DNA of 64,000 nt from Shewanella sp. 1CM18E (GTDB lineage Bacteria; Pseudomonadota; Gammaproteobacteria; Enterobacterales; Shewanellaceae), in NCBI RefSeq assembly GCF_023161665.1, contig NZ_JALNTW010000006.1, forward strand, positions 1-64,000. Reading direction: 5' to 3'. The position numbers were made by a program, and so were the translations under genes. Position 1 is the first letter of the stretch, and the number at the start of each line of letters is the position of its first letter. This document shows positions 17,314-30,800 of this stretch, piece after piece. The notes below the pieces were generated by a model. The model was not told the origin of the DNA and did no database searches. It was given only the letters and a program-made list of their open reading frames with translations.

Positions 17314-17419
17314 GCTACTAATACTATTATCTTTCAAACAAAGCACCACAGCATCAATCAGACATCATATAGTCACAATAAACGATTCTCCCCCGAGCTC
17401 CCTTGTGGCTAGAACTTCC

Positions 17420-17452
17420 TTAACTCACTTAACTCACTTAACTCACTTAACT
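17420..17452. repeat. Tandem 9-base repeat upstream of katG
   Basis: Three perfect TTAACTCAC units (17420-17446) and a partial fourth to 17452, about 165 bases upstream of the katG start. It lies in the 380-base gap between slt and katG. Apart from the slt hairpin I see nothing else definite in that gap; no convincing OxyR site was found. Confidence 0.85.
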
Positions 17453-17555
17453 TCCCGATACCAAATCTGCCCGTTTTCGCTATCAAAAGCTGAAAACTGT
17501 TCTACTGTTATAGCAATCAATATAAAACTTACTCCCTTGCCGTTAACACTGCTAA

Positions 17556-19799
<2,244 letters not shown>

Positions 19800-19819
19800 G
19801 CGTGAATCACACTCAAAGA

Positions 19820-19858
19820 AAAGGCTATGGCGACTGATTATCAAGCTGTAGCTTTTTT
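19820..19858 (+). terminator. Rho-independent terminator of katG
   Basis: Arms AAAGGCTATGGC (19820-19831) and GCTGTAGCTTTT (19845-19856) pair fully with three G-T wobbles around a 13-base loop, followed by a T tract. It lies about 20 bases after the katG stop. Confidence 0.65.
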
Positions 19859-20081
19859 CTTATCTTTTGTTTTCTTTTGTTTTCTTGTTTTCTCAATAAA
19901 GCCCTACAGCTTTTGCTCCGCAGTTATCCCCTCTCTTTAATACCACTTTTACTCGAATGTAAATACGCTAAAAGCACAGAGTAAATCATGATTAAAACAA
20001 GCTAAAGGCTAGTAAGTACACGTAATTTACATCATAGTAGTTAACACGCTGGATTCATAAAAACAACAACACAGGGTGTGT

Positions 20082-20993
20082 ATGTATAACTCAACTATCA
20101 ACAACCTTCTGCAGCAGCTTGAAACTGTTTTGCTTGGCAAACCTCATCAAATAAAACTCGCCCTCACCTGTATTCTTGCCCGTGGTCACTTACTGATCGA
20201 AGATCTTCCCGGAATGGGAAAAACCAGTTTATCCCATGGCCTAGCCCATAGCTTAGGGCTTAGCTATCAACGGGTTCAATTTACCAGTGATATGCTGCCT
20301 GCAGATATTCTTGGGGTATCTATTTTTGATAAGTCACAAGCACAATTTAATTTTCACCCAGGCCCTATCTTCAACCAAATGATTTTGGCCGATGAAATTA
20401 ATCGCGCTAGTCCAAAAACTCAAAGCGCACTTTTAGAGGCCATGGCCGAGCAGCAAATCACTGTCGACGGTGCCACTTACTCTCTGCCACAACCCTTTTT
20501 TGTTATTGCAACACAAAACCCAACCGAGCAATCTGGTACTTTTTCACTGCCAGAATCACAATTAGACAGATTTATGATGCGCATATCCATCGGCTATCCT
20601 GCACCAGAAGCTGAGCTTGCAATGTTAAAAAATCAAGATCCAAATCAAAGCATCGCAGACTTGCCAGAGTGTCTATCCGCCACATCGCTGCAAGCACTAC
20701 AAGAGCAAGTTGATGATGTCAGCACATCAGATGCACTGCTTAAATATATTCTCGCGCTGGTGAATACATCAAGAGATCTAGCACAATCACCCGGCTTATC
20801 GCCGAGAGCAAGCATAGCCATACTGCAAGCAGCTAAAGCCTGGGCATTTATTAACCAAAGAACCTATTTAGTCCCTGAAGATGTACAAGCAATCTTTCCT
20901 CATGTCGCCGAACACAGAATAAGACAACATTCTCAACAACAAGGCGAAGCTGTATCAGACAAAATTCTTAATCAAGTTAACCCTATCTTGTAA
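20082..20993 (+). CDS. MoxR-family AAA+ ATPase
   Basis: A 303-residue AAA_3 ATPase. Walker A PGMGKTS is at residues 43-49, Walker B is ILADEINRASPKTQSALLEAM, then sensor 1 region VIATQNPTEQSGTF, and sensor 2 near LSPRASIAI. MoxR ATPases act as chaperones that mature or activate partner proteins, often beside DUF58/VWA proteins. It is the first gene of a MoxR-DUF58-transglutaminase cluster common in gammaproteobacteria; substrates of this version are not established. I use the ATG at 20082, with AGGG upstream; an in-frame GTG at 20076 would add two residues. Confidence 0.92.
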   Translation: MYNSTINNLLQQLETVLLGKPHQIKLALTCILARGHLLIEDLPGMGKTSLSHGLAHSLGLSYQRVQFTSDMLPADILGVSIFDKSQAQFNFHPGPIFNQMILADEINRASPKTQSALLEAMAEQQITVDGATYSLPQPFFVIATQNPTEQSGTFSLPESQLDRFMMRISIGYPAPEAELAMLKNQDPNQSIADLPECLSATSLQALQEQVDDVSTSDALLKYILALVNTSRDLAQSPGLSPRASIAILQAAKAWAFINQRTYLVPEDVQAIFPHVAEHRIRQHSQQQGEAVSDKILNQVNPIL

Positions 20994-21055
20994 CTGCTAA
21001 CAATTGATAAGCAGCATGACTGCCGATCACAACAATAAGGTAGAAGTAAGGATTT

Positions 21056-22036
21056 ATGCAAAATCGCGGTAAACAAAAACTACAACAAGGTTGGCTAAAA
21101 TGGCTTTCTAGGCGATTACCAGCCAGTAAGCAAATCACTTTAAGTCATAAAAGTATCTTTATCTTACCATCAGGCTTTGGCATCGCTTGGCTAGTTTTAG
21201 TGGTTTTGCTTTTTTTACTCGGCACCAACTATCAGAACAACCTGATTATGGGTCTTAGCTTTCTGCTGTTAAGCATATTTAACACCTGCATTATCTATAG
21301 CTATAAAAACCTTGCAGGATTAACTCTTTCAAGTCGGCAGCAAAGTGGCCATTTTGCTGGGAATCCCATTTACTATCCTATTCAGTTATCGAGCAAGCGC
21401 CAAGCATTTGAAATCCAATGCCAATTTAAAGACCAACCGCTACATCGCATCAAGTCAGTAAATAGCCAGCAATCACACCTGTTAGTGACTGTAGACAAAG
21501 TACGCCGCGGGATTAATCGACCTGGACGCTTGAAAGTTGAAAGTCGTTACCCCCTTGGCTTATGTCGCGCTTGGTCCAATGTCGATTTGGACTTATCGCA
21601 ATTAGTCTTTGCAGAGCCGATTGTCGATCCGCGCCCCATCTCTTTTATTTCAAAGCCCGGTGATGAACAAGAACAAAGTGGTAAATATGTCTCTGGCGTT
21701 GATGAGTTTAAAGGGCTAAAAGAATATCAAACCGGTGAGCCCTTAAAGCAAGTTGCGTGGAAGCAATGGGCGCAGGGTCGTGGTATGTTAACCAAAGAAT
21801 TTGAACAACCACAAGGTGCACCGATGTGGTTAGTGTTAGCTGATGATGCAAATGACATTGAGCTAGCATTGAGTCACCTCGCATGGCATGCAGAACAGTT
21901 AACTCTTAGTAATCAAGTTTTTGGATTAACCCTCTCAGGCCAATCTATCCCTCCCGCTCACGGCGAAAAACATAGGCTTCACGTACAAACTCAATTAGCG
22001 CTGTTTCCTCGACGCTCACCAGTGAGGAGGCCATGA
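21056..22036 (+). CDS. DUF58 membrane protein, MoxR partner
   Basis: A 326-residue protein with two adjacent hydrophobic helices (about residues 38-85) and a cytoplasmic DUF58 domain. The signature block is in SGVDEFKGLKEYQTGEPLKQVAWKQWAQ. DUF58 proteins are partner proteins in MoxR operons and resemble VWA domains at the C-terminus; a biochemical role is not known. AAGGA precedes the ATG. Its stop overlaps the next start in an ATGA arrangement, which supports translational coupling with the transglutaminase protein. Confidence 0.88.
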   Translation: MQNRGKQKLQQGWLKWLSRRLPASKQITLSHKSIFILPSGFGIAWLVLVVLLFLLGTNYQNNLIMGLSFLLLSIFNTCIIYSYKNLAGLTLSSRQQSGHFAGNPIYYPIQLSSKRQAFEIQCQFKDQPLHRIKSVNSQQSHLLVTVDKVRRGINRPGRLKVESRYPLGLCRAWSNVDLDLSQLVFAEPIVDPRPISFISKPGDEQEQSGKYVSGVDEFKGLKEYQTGEPLKQVAWKQWAQGRGMLTKEFEQPQGAPMWLVLADDANDIELALSHLAWHAEQLTLSNQVFGLTLSGQSIPPAHGEKHRLHVQTQLALFPRRSPVRRP

Positions 22037-24114
22037 CAATGACAAACATAGAAAATCAAAACATCTCACGCCATACACTAATGTGGCTACTAATCACCAA
22101 TATCGCGATCCTATCGCCGCTATATCAACAAATAACCCTTTGGTCCTTAGCAATTTGTGCTATCTGTATTTTTTGGCGGATCGGGATCTATTTAGGCAGA
22201 GTGGCCAAGCCGCCTAAATGGCTGGTTACAGCGCTTGCCCTCGCAGCTGCAACAACACTTGCAATGGTTTCTGGCCAGATTGGTGTACTAAACGCAATGG
22301 TTAATTTGTTGATCCTCGGTTACGCACTAAAGTACATCGAAATGCGTAACCGACGTGATGTTCAAGCTGTGGTACTTGTGGGCTACTTCCTGATTGCATT
22401 TACTTTTATCCACCAGCAAACGCTATTATCAACCCTGCATTTACTCGTTGTAACTATTATTAATACCTGCGTGCTAATTAGCCTTTACCACGATGAAAAG
22501 AACTTTAAATATGCTGCGTTATTAGGCAGTAAAGTTTTGCTGCAAAGCCTACCTTTTGCAATCATTTTATTTTTGGTATTGCCTAGACTTGCTCCTTTAT
22601 GGCTAGTTCCACCGCAAAATAAAGCGCAAACAGGATTGTCTGACAGCGTGAGTTTTGGTGATATTAATGAGTTAACACGTTCAAGTGCACTAGCCTTTCG
22701 AGCCACATTTTCAGGGCAAGCCCCCACGAATGAAAAGCTCTATTGGCGAGCCATTGTGATGGAAGATTATGACGGCAAAACCTGGCTACAAAACCCGCGT
22801 ATAACCGACAAAAACAACAAACCAAACCGTAACAATCCAAGTAATGACACAGCTCAACGGCCTCAATACCTAACAAAATCAGGCAGCGTTATTGGCAGTC
22901 AGTTTCAATATTCAATAATTGCAGAGCCTAGCCACCAGCAATGGCTATTTGGCTTAGATGTGGCAAACAGTAGTGATAGAGGTATTCGCGCCCTTGACGA
23001 CTTTACTCTTTTAGCTGAGCGTCCAATTGAGCAAAAGCGCTTGTATCAAGTAATAAGTAACGAGCAGCTAATTATGGAGCCAAAGCTAAGTCCTTATGTG
23101 CGTAATATTAACCTCGCACTGCCAAGGTCGAGTAACCCCAAAACTCGCGCCTTAGCAAATGAGTTAGCCCTTAGCTACCCTGAGCCAAAATCAAGACTTA
23201 ATGCAATGATGCGTTATTTTACCGAGCAGCCTTACTATTACACTTTGAGGCCACCGCGTGTTGGCGAGCAGCAAATAGACGATTTTTTAATTACCAATAA
23301 AGCAGGGTTTTGTGTGCATTACGCGAGTGCGTTTGCGTTTATGGCGCGTGCAACGGGGATCCCGACCCGTTTAGTTACTGGCTACCAAGGCGGCGAGTTA
23401 AACCCAACAGCGGGTTATTACAGTATTTATCAATATATGGCTCATGCTTGGGTAGAAGTTTGGCTCGCGGATGAAGGTTGGGTGCGTTTCGACCCAACCG
23501 CAATGATTGCTCCTGAGCGCGTCGAGCAAGGCTTTGATGCATTCTTCGACCCAGAAACCAGCTATCTTATGGATAATCCATTTAGTAGCTTGGCCTATCG
23601 TGATAATCCAATGCTTAATGAGCTTAGAATGCGTTTAGCCAGTATTGATTATTTTTGGAGTAGTTGGGTACTTGGATTTAATGAACAAAAACAACGCCAA
23701 GTGCTAAAACAGATTTTAGGTAATGTTACTCGCACTAAAGTCACAATATTCATTATTGTCAGCTTAAGCGTTATCGGGCTCTCTATTGCCTATAGCGCTG
23801 GACTCATCCAATTTAGGCGCTCAACTGACAAGCACCTCAACGCCTATTATTCGGTATGTAAAATGCTCAATAAGCACGGCTTACCTAGAAAGCACCATGA
23901 AGGGCCGCAAGCATATAACCAACGAGTAACTGCAGCTTTCCCTAGCATCGCTGCGGATTTTACCAAGTTAACCCAGTATTTTATTGCCTTAAAATATCAA
24001 AATATGGACTCAAAGCGAGCTAAGCGCTTTTCTCGATTATTAATCAAGCAGTCGAGGTGGTTGCAAATCAAGATCTTGAAACAGAGATTGGCACTTAATA
24101 AGACAAACACATAA
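22033..24114 (+). CDS. Transglutaminase-like TgpA-type membrane protein (DUF3488 domain)
   Basis: A 693-residue protein. The N-terminal DUF3488 region has about six transmembrane helices (residues 12-190). A periplasmic transglutaminase-like domain (about 340-500) carries a Cys-His-Asp triad in AGFCVHYASAF, YMAHAWVEVW and VRFDPTA. One transmembrane helix (about 570-592) and a C-terminal DUF4129-like cytoplasmic tail follow. It resembles Pseudomonas aeruginosa TgpA, an essential periplasmic transglutaminase-like protein. The first ATG overlaps the DUF58 stop. A second ATG at 22039 is better spaced from the AGGAGG at 22025-22030, so the true start may be six bases later. Confidence 0.88.
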   Translation: MTMTNIENQNISRHTLMWLLITNIAILSPLYQQITLWSLAICAICIFWRIGIYLGRVAKPPKWLVTALALAAATTLAMVSGQIGVLNAMVNLLILGYALKYIEMRNRRDVQAVVLVGYFLIAFTFIHQQTLLSTLHLLVVTIINTCVLISLYHDEKNFKYAALLGSKVLLQSLPFAIILFLVLPRLAPLWLVPPQNKAQTGLSDSVSFGDINELTRSSALAFRATFSGQAPTNEKLYWRAIVMEDYDGKTWLQNPRITDKNNKPNRNNPSNDTAQRPQYLTKSGSVIGSQFQYSIIAEPSHQQWLFGLDVANSSDRGIRALDDFTLLAERPIEQKRLYQVISNEQLIMEPKLSPYVRNINLALPRSSNPKTRALANELALSYPEPKSRLNAMMRYFTEQPYYYTLRPPRVGEQQIDDFLITNKAGFCVHYASAFAFMARATGIPTRLVTGYQGGELNPTAGYYSIYQYMAHAWVEVWLADEGWVRFDPTAMIAPERVEQGFDAFFDPETSYLMDNPFSSLAYRDNPMLNELRMRLASIDYFWSSWVLGFNEQKQRQVLKQILGNVTRTKVTIFIIVSLSVIGLSIAYSAGLIQFRRSTDKHLNAYYSVCKMLNKHGLPRKHHEGPQAYNQRVTAAFPSIAADFTKLTQYFIALKYQNMDSKRAKRFSRLLIKQSRWLQIKILKQRLALNKTNT

Positions 24115-24261
24115 AATAGCTTACAATACTTATCCTATTAAAAATGTGTTCTTTTTTTGGACATTACGGACAGCCGCTCAGCTGTTAATGTATATTTTCT
24201 TAACAACTTAAAGCGCGCATTTATGTCCATTTTTCGACTGCATGCTTGTTAAAGGACCGCC

Positions 24262-27200
24262 ATGTTATATCTAGTGCAATCAAACCAAATGGAAGCATTG
24301 TCTGCGCTGTTAGCAACCGAGCTTCGTACCCCTTTGCCTAATACGCCATTGTTAATGCCAGAGCATATTTTGGTACAAAGTCCAGGCATGTCTACTTGGT
24401 TACGTTTAGAAATTGCTAGACAAAATAACATCGCAGCCGGACTTGAGTTCCCGCTACCCTCTAGTTTTATCTGGCAACTTTGCCACACCTTGCTTGACGA
24501 CGTACCAAAAGAGAACGCATTTACTAAAGCGGCCATGACATGGAAGCTTATGGAATTATTGCCGACCTTAATCGATCGGGAAGACTTCTTACCGTTGGCA
24601 AATTACCTTAATAACGGCAATGCAGAAACGGAGATTTCAAGCAGCGCAGCACTCGATAACCAAACAAACGCTAGCGCCAACCAAGAAACCGCGCAGAATC
24701 CATTAAAGCTATATCAGCTTTGCGGCCAAATCGCCGATATTTTTGACCAATACTTAGTTTACCGTCCAGACTGGATAACAGCCTGGGAAGCCAATGAGCC
24801 GACCTTACCGCCCAAAGGCGATAGGCTCAGCCCTGCACAAGCATGGCAGCCAATCCTATGGCGCGCATTAATCGACTTTAATGCCAATACACTACAAAAA
24901 AGCCAATATCACCGTGCCAATTTACATCAAGCGCTGTTTGATGCTCTTGATGCTCCAAACACGAATTTAGAAGCCTTACCAAGACGGCTATTTGTGTTTG
25001 GTATTTCATCAATGGCGCCACAAACATTAGATGTACTGCACTACTTAGCTAAGCGTATTGACGTCATCATGTTGAATTTAAGTCCGTGTCAGCATTACTG
25101 GGGGGATATTGTCGATCCTCGCCTGCGTGCACGCATGGCGCTGCAATATGCAGACAAAAACAAACTTGAACTAGAATGGGAAGATAAGCTTGAAGTGGGC
25201 AACCCATTGCTAGCCAATAACGGCAAAATGGGCCGTGAACTGCTCGACTTATTGCTCGAACTGCCAGAAGAGCATACGGCTTTTAACTTTGATTGTTATC
25301 AAGAGCCCAACACCAACAGCATGCTAAGCGGCGTGCAGTACGATATTTTAGAGCTCAGTACTCGCGGCCAAAGCCTTGGACCGGATGCCGCGCTTTATTT
25401 AAGCCTTGATGGCCGACGGGTGATAACACCTGATGACAATTCAATCACCATGAGAAGTTGCCATAGCCCGCTGCGTGAAGTTGAAACTTTGCACGACCAT
25501 TTACTCGAAATGCTATCGCGCCCACAAACAGCTGAACAAGCAGCGCTTAGCCCGAAAGACATCGTGATCATGATGCCCGATGTCGCGGCGTACGCGCCTT
25601 ATATCGATGCGGTATTTGGCGCCAAACAAGGCAGCCATTATATTCCTTATGCCATTGCCGATCGCGGGGCTGCTCAGGAATCACCGCTGATAGCTAGCTT
25701 TTTACATCTACTGAAAATCAATCAAAGCCGCTTCGGCCTAACCGATATCCTCAGTATTCTAGAGGTGCCAGCAGTGCTGCGCCGCTTTGAGCTTGATGAT
25801 GAAAGCCTCGCGGTAATTAAACGCTGGTTAGAGCAAGCTGGAGTGCGCTGGGGCCGCAATGAAGCCAGCCGCACAGAGTATCAACTGCCCGCATTTGAGC
25901 AAAACTCTTGGTCTTTCGGCATTAAAAGGCTCATCTTAGGCTATAGCTTTAGCGATGACGCACCGATTTACCAACACAGCTTGTCAGTCAACGGTGTTGA
26001 AGGTCAAACGGCACAAGCTCTGGGTAAGTTACTCGATTTTATTGAAGCTCTCGATGAAGTGCAGCAAGCATTAGCTGAAGTATCTAACCTTGAGCAGCGC
26101 ATGGCACAACTAGAAAGTATTCTCGAAGACTTTTATGAGGTTGACGATGATGAGCGTGTGCAGCAACAAGAGATCCGCGACGCCATTGCTAAGCTTCATG
26201 ATGAGCTAACAGAAGCCGGCCACACTAGTCCACTTACCATTGAAGTGCTGCAAAACTGGTTCAATAGCCGTTTATCCGAATCTCGGGTAGGCCAGCGCTA
26301 TCTTGCCGGTAGCGTTAACTTTTGTACCTTAATGCCAATGCGCTCAATTCCTTTTAAACTGGTATGCCTACTGGGAATGAACGATGGCGTTTACCCAAGG
26401 GTGCAGCACCCCGTTGGTTTTGATTTAGTGGCACAAATGGGGCCAAGAAAAGGCGACCGCTCACGCCGTTTAGATGATAGATACCTATTTTTAGAAGCCA
26501 TTTTATCGGCAAGAGAGCAACTTTACATCAGCTTTATTGGTAATAGCGAGCGTGATGATTCTGAGCGGATCCCGTCGATGCTGGTTTCAGAATTAGTCGA
26601 ATATTGCCAGCTGGTTTACCTGCCGCAATCCCTTGAGCAGCATTTGCATGATGAGCAGGTTGAGCCGAACTTAATCGATAGTATTGAAAAGCAGATCCGT
26701 GAGCGGCTTATTATCAAACAGCCATTGCAGCCCTTTGATGGCAGACTCTATCAAGTTGCTGCAAGCCAAGGGGCATCAGCTATTCAGCAAAGCTATGCGG
26801 CCCAGTGGTGTCCAGCCTCAACGGCAATGGACCAGGATTCTGTTGACTCAAGCAAGCATGGCAAACGATTTATCGGTGCTAATAGCCAGATATTACCTTT
26901 TACTGATGATAGCAATGCAGATCAAACAATACCTGAATTGGAAGTATCAGCGTTAATTCGCTTTTTTAGAAACCCAGCGCAGTATTTCTTTAACCGTACG
27001 TTGAAAGTCGATCTTAGCTTATCTATCCAAGCAGACGACAATGATGAGCCATTTAGCCTAAACGCGCTTGAGCGTTATAAACTCCAAGCCGTGTTACTCG
27101 ACAGCGCTATTGATAGCGGCGTCGAAAAACCCAATCAAGAGTTGCTCGAACGCTTAAAGGCGCAAGGTAACCTACCATTAAAGCCGTTTGATGACTTGTT

Positions 27201-27894
27201 GCTCAATCAGTACCTACATGACATTAAGCCATTAATTGGCAGAAGCTTATACCTGAAAGGCGATAAGTCGCATTCAATAGATATCAACTTACACTTTGAA
27301 GAGTTAAGCCTCAACCTTGTGGGGCGTATTGATGATTTAAGTGCTAAAGGCTTAGTCAATTACCGACCAGGCACTGCCAATGGCCGCGATTTGATCCGTG
27401 TTTACTTACGCCACTTGTGTTTGTGCGCCATGGCGCAAAAAGATGCAAGCAATAAGCAATCGTCTTTGCCAATGACCAGTTACCTGCTAGATATCGGGAA
27501 TTTCCACGCATTTGCGCCGATTACGCCAGATCAGGCCAAAGCACAATTAAGCCTGTGGTTAAGTTATTTCCAGCAAGGACAAATTCATCCGCTTATGTTT
27601 ATGCCGCGCACAGCCCTCGCTTATGTTGAGGCTGAAGGCTCGCATTGGCAAAAGCTGATTGAAGCGCAATCCCAATGGCTTGATGAACAAAGCCAGTTAG
27701 GCGAAGGGCTAGAACCGCATTTTCAACGTTTGTTTAATTTTCCTGATGACTTTACCGAAGATAACTTTGGCAACATCGCTAATCAATTGTTAGCGCCGCT
27801 GCTAAGCCTTTATCACAAAGACAGGCTAAGTGAGTTAGCCAATTTTGTAGAAGCTGGCGTCGATACGGCAAATTTAGGCGAGGTAAAGTCATGA
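24262..27894 (+). CDS. recC: Exodeoxyribonuclease V subunit gamma
   Basis: A 1210-residue RecC, somewhat longer than E. coli RecC (1122). It opens with LYLVQSNQMEALSALL, the family N-terminus. Typical blocks are ILVQSPGMSTWLRLEIAR, RLFVFGISSMAPQTLDVLHYL, HSPLREVETLHDHLLEML and LLGMNDGVYPR. RecC is an inactive helicase/nuclease fold that holds RecB and RecD and reads the Chi sequence in single-stranded DNA. A Gln/Asn/Ala-rich insertion at about residues 115-145 accounts for part of the extra length. AAGGA precedes the start. recC overlaps recB by ATGA; the order recC-recB-recD without ptrA is typical outside the enterics. Confidence 0.96.
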   Translation: MLYLVQSNQMEALSALLATELRTPLPNTPLLMPEHILVQSPGMSTWLRLEIARQNNIAAGLEFPLPSSFIWQLCHTLLDDVPKENAFTKAAMTWKLMELLPTLIDREDFLPLANYLNNGNAETEISSSAALDNQTNASANQETAQNPLKLYQLCGQIADIFDQYLVYRPDWITAWEANEPTLPPKGDRLSPAQAWQPILWRALIDFNANTLQKSQYHRANLHQALFDALDAPNTNLEALPRRLFVFGISSMAPQTLDVLHYLAKRIDVIMLNLSPCQHYWGDIVDPRLRARMALQYADKNKLELEWEDKLEVGNPLLANNGKMGRELLDLLLELPEEHTAFNFDCYQEPNTNSMLSGVQYDILELSTRGQSLGPDAALYLSLDGRRVITPDDNSITMRSCHSPLREVETLHDHLLEMLSRPQTAEQAALSPKDIVIMMPDVAAYAPYIDAVFGAKQGSHYIPYAIADRGAAQESPLIASFLHLLKINQSRFGLTDILSILEVPAVLRRFELDDESLAVIKRWLEQAGVRWGRNEASRTEYQLPAFEQNSWSFGIKRLILGYSFSDDAPIYQHSLSVNGVEGQTAQALGKLLDFIEALDEVQQALAEVSNLEQRMAQLESILEDFYEVDDDERVQQQEIRDAIAKLHDELTEAGHTSPLTIEVLQNWFNSRLSESRVGQRYLAGSVNFCTLMPMRSIPFKLVCLLGMNDGVYPRVQHPVGFDLVAQMGPRKGDRSRRLDDRYLFLEAILSAREQLYISFIGNSERDDSERIPSMLVSELVEYCQLVYLPQSLEQHLHDEQVEPNLIDSIEKQIRERLIIKQPLQPFDGRLYQVAASQGASAIQQSYAAQWCPASTAMDQDSVDSSKHGKRFIGANSQILPFTDDSNADQTIPELEVSALIRFFRNPAQYFFNRTLKVDLSLSIQADDNDEPFSLNALERYKLQAVLLDSAIDSGVEKPNQELLERLKAQGNLPLKPFDDLLLNQYLHDIKPLIGRSLYLKGDKSHSIDINLHFEELSLNLVGRIDDLSAKGLVNYRPGTANGRDLIRVYLRHLCLCAMAQKDASNKQSSLPMTSYLLDIGNFHAFAPITPDQAKAQLSLWLSYFQQGQIHPLMFMPRTALAYVEAEGSHWQKLIEAQSQWLDEQSQLGEGLEPHFQRLFNFPDDFTEDNFGNIANQLLAPLLSLYHKDRLSELANFVEAGVDTANLGEVKS

Positions 27895-30800
27895 GCCAAC
27901 AACAATCTATGACAACAGATATTAATATGGCCGATAACACGAGCACTGCAGCTATCGTTACTGAGCCACTTGACACTCTCACCTTGCCTTTTGGCGGTAG
28001 TCGATTAATTGAAGCCAGTGCGGGTACAGGTAAAACCTACACTATTGCCGGTTTGTACGTGCGCTTATTGCTCGGTCACGGAATAGAGTCACCACTGACC
28101 TGTGAGCAAATTTTGGTTGTAACCTTTACCAATGCGGCAACGGGCGAGCTAAGAGATCGTATTCGTAAAAAAATCCAGCTCGCTTATCGGTGCTTTATTG
28201 GTTTAGAAGTCAACGACGATTTAATCAACGCACTATATGAGGCAACCGTAGAGGCTGAATTGCCACTAGCAAGAAAACGCTTAGATCTTGCCTTAAAGTC
28301 GTTAGATGAAGCGGCAATCTATACCATCCATGGCTTTTGTCAGCGAATTTTAGCTGATATGGCCTTTGAGTCATCGTTACTGTTTGAGTCAGAATTCACC
28401 TTAGATGACAGTGAGTTTTTACATCATGCGGTGCGCGATTTTTGGCGTGAGAAATGCTATCCGCTCAGCTGCAGCTTAGCCGATGTGATTCAGTCAAAGT
28501 TTAGCGATCCTGACGCGCTATCTCGTCAACTTAGACCCATTCTTGGTGCCAGTAGCGCGATTGCAACACCTGCGCCGAGAGCCTTTGACAAACTTGAAGT
28601 TGAACTTAATGAAAGCCTAAATCGCTTTAAGATAAACTGGCCAGGCGCACGTGAGCAGACTGAAGAGTTACTGCACTCACTGCCGCTAAACGGTGCACGT
28701 TTTGGCAAACAGGCTGACGGTTACCCAAAGCTTGCAGTCATGCTTGACGCCCTTGATAACTGGGCAACCTTTGGTCAAGGTCTGCCACCAGCAAAAGTGC
28801 TCGATGCGCTATCGCTTAATAATTTAAAGCTAAACAAGGGCGGTCAAATCCCAACGGCGCAACAAGCACCAGAGCTTGACCATATGGAGCGCCTTGCCGA
28901 GTTAATCACCAGCCTCATTCCAAGCTTTTTATATTGTGCCAGAGATGGGATCTCCAAGCGCTTTGCCGCGCAAAAGCTCGAGCGTAATTTACTCACGCCA
29001 GATGATCTGTTACATACCCTTGCGGGTGCATTAAAAGCATCGCAAGAGTTGGGCCTTGCCAATAGTATTAGTCAGCGCTTTCCGGTTGCCTTAATCGATG
29101 AGTTTCAAGACACAGATCCACTGCAATTTGAGATTTTTAATACGATTTATCAAAGTGATGCAAACGACGATTCAGACGTAACTTTAGAAACACGCAAAGA
29201 TAAGCTAAGCCTATTGATGATTGGCGATCCTAAGCAGGCTATTTATGCATTTCGTGGTGCCGATATTCATACCTACATTCATGCTCGTGAACAAACTGCT
29301 AAGCATTACAACCTAGATACCAATTATCGTTCCAATAAACAGATGGTTGAAGCAGTCAACGGTATCTTTAGCCAAAAAGATGACCCCTTTATTAGCCAGT
29401 CAATTCCATTTGAATCGGTAAAAGCATCAAGCTTTGCCGACAGCAAAATATTGACCGAGCAAACAGCAGATAATAGTGCACTGCGTTTAAGGCTGTTAAG
29501 CGAAGAGGCTGAGAAAGGCCTCAATAAAACCACCGCTCGGCAACTGATAGCAAACGATGTCGCCGATGAGATCACCTCACTACTTACCGATGCGCAGCAA
29601 AACCAATGTTTAATTGGCAGCTCACCTTTAAAGGCCAAAGACATTGCCGTGTTGGTAAGAGACCGACATGAAGCCAATGTTATCAAGTCAGCGTTAAATC
29701 AACGCCAAATAGGCGCAGTATTTTTAAGCCGCGATAGCGTATTTGGCACCCTAGAAGCACGCGAACTCACACTAGTACTGTATGCGATTAGCGATCCAAA
29801 AGATGAGCGAGCACTGCGAAGCGCCCTTGCCACTTCGTTACTTGGATACAGCGCAGAAGCGATTCATCTATTTAACCAAGATGAAGATAAGCGTCAAACC
29901 TTGCTTGAGCAGTTTGCCGAATTACATCAAGTATGGATAAAGCGTGGCATTATGCCCGCCTTGCTAACGCTTGCCAGTCAAACTCAAATCATTGAACGCT
30001 TACTTAGTGACAGTGATGGCGAGCGCCGTTTAACCGACTTTAGGCATTTAGGTGAATTGCTGCAGCAAAAAGCCACCGAGCTTGACGGCATGAGTGCCCT
30101 CATCAACTGGTTTGAGCAAGCACTTATTGAAAATCAGCCGAGTGAAGATGCGCAGCTGCGCCTTGAGAGCGAGCAAAACCTGGTACAAATTGTCACCATC
30201 CATAAAAGCAAAGGTCTGGAATATCCAATCTGCTTTGTGCCTTTTGTCAGCTTAAGCCGAGATAATCGTAAAAAACCATCGCCGATGCTTTATCACGACA
30301 ACAACCAGTTGATTTGGGATATTGAGCAAACAGATGAAGGTTGGGAGCGACAAAAGCGTGAAACCTTAGCCGAAGATCTGCGTTTGCTGTATGTTGCGCT
30401 CACTCGCCCGGTGCTTAAGTGCTATTTGTATATTGCCAATCACAGTCGTTTTACCAAAAAATCGGGCATGACCAGCCAGCTACACGAAACCGCAATCGGC
30501 TACCTGCTCGGTATTGAAGACAAGGCCTGTGATTACAATAGACTGCTCACCCAGGCTAAGCGCTTGCAGCAAACTTGCCCCGTTGCGATGAGTCTGCATG
30601 AATTAGCCCCTGCAGGTAGCGGCAATCTTGCAGATGCAGAAATACGCCTACTTGAAACTTGCGATAGCGCGCCAACACACTTTGCGCCTAAGTCTCTTAA
30701 CCGCCCTCACCTGACACCTTGGCGAGTAGGCAGTTATTCAGGTCTAGTTAAGCATCTTGCCCATGAGAAAGTGTTACCCGGCGCTGACGATGAAGTCTTT

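Noticed and set aside
17461-17550. Possible OxyR site upstream of katG
   Set aside because: ATAG and CTAT elements are present, but not in the 7-base-spaced four-part pattern OxyR requires.
20082-24114. MoxR-DUF58-transglutaminase operon as a novel defence or toxin system
   Set aside because: This gene trio is a widespread, described core cluster in gammaproteobacteria, without nuclease, toxin or mobile-element context here.
29324-29686. 120-residue open frame opposite recB
   Set aside because: It is a shadow of the RecB helicase motifs, with no independent support.
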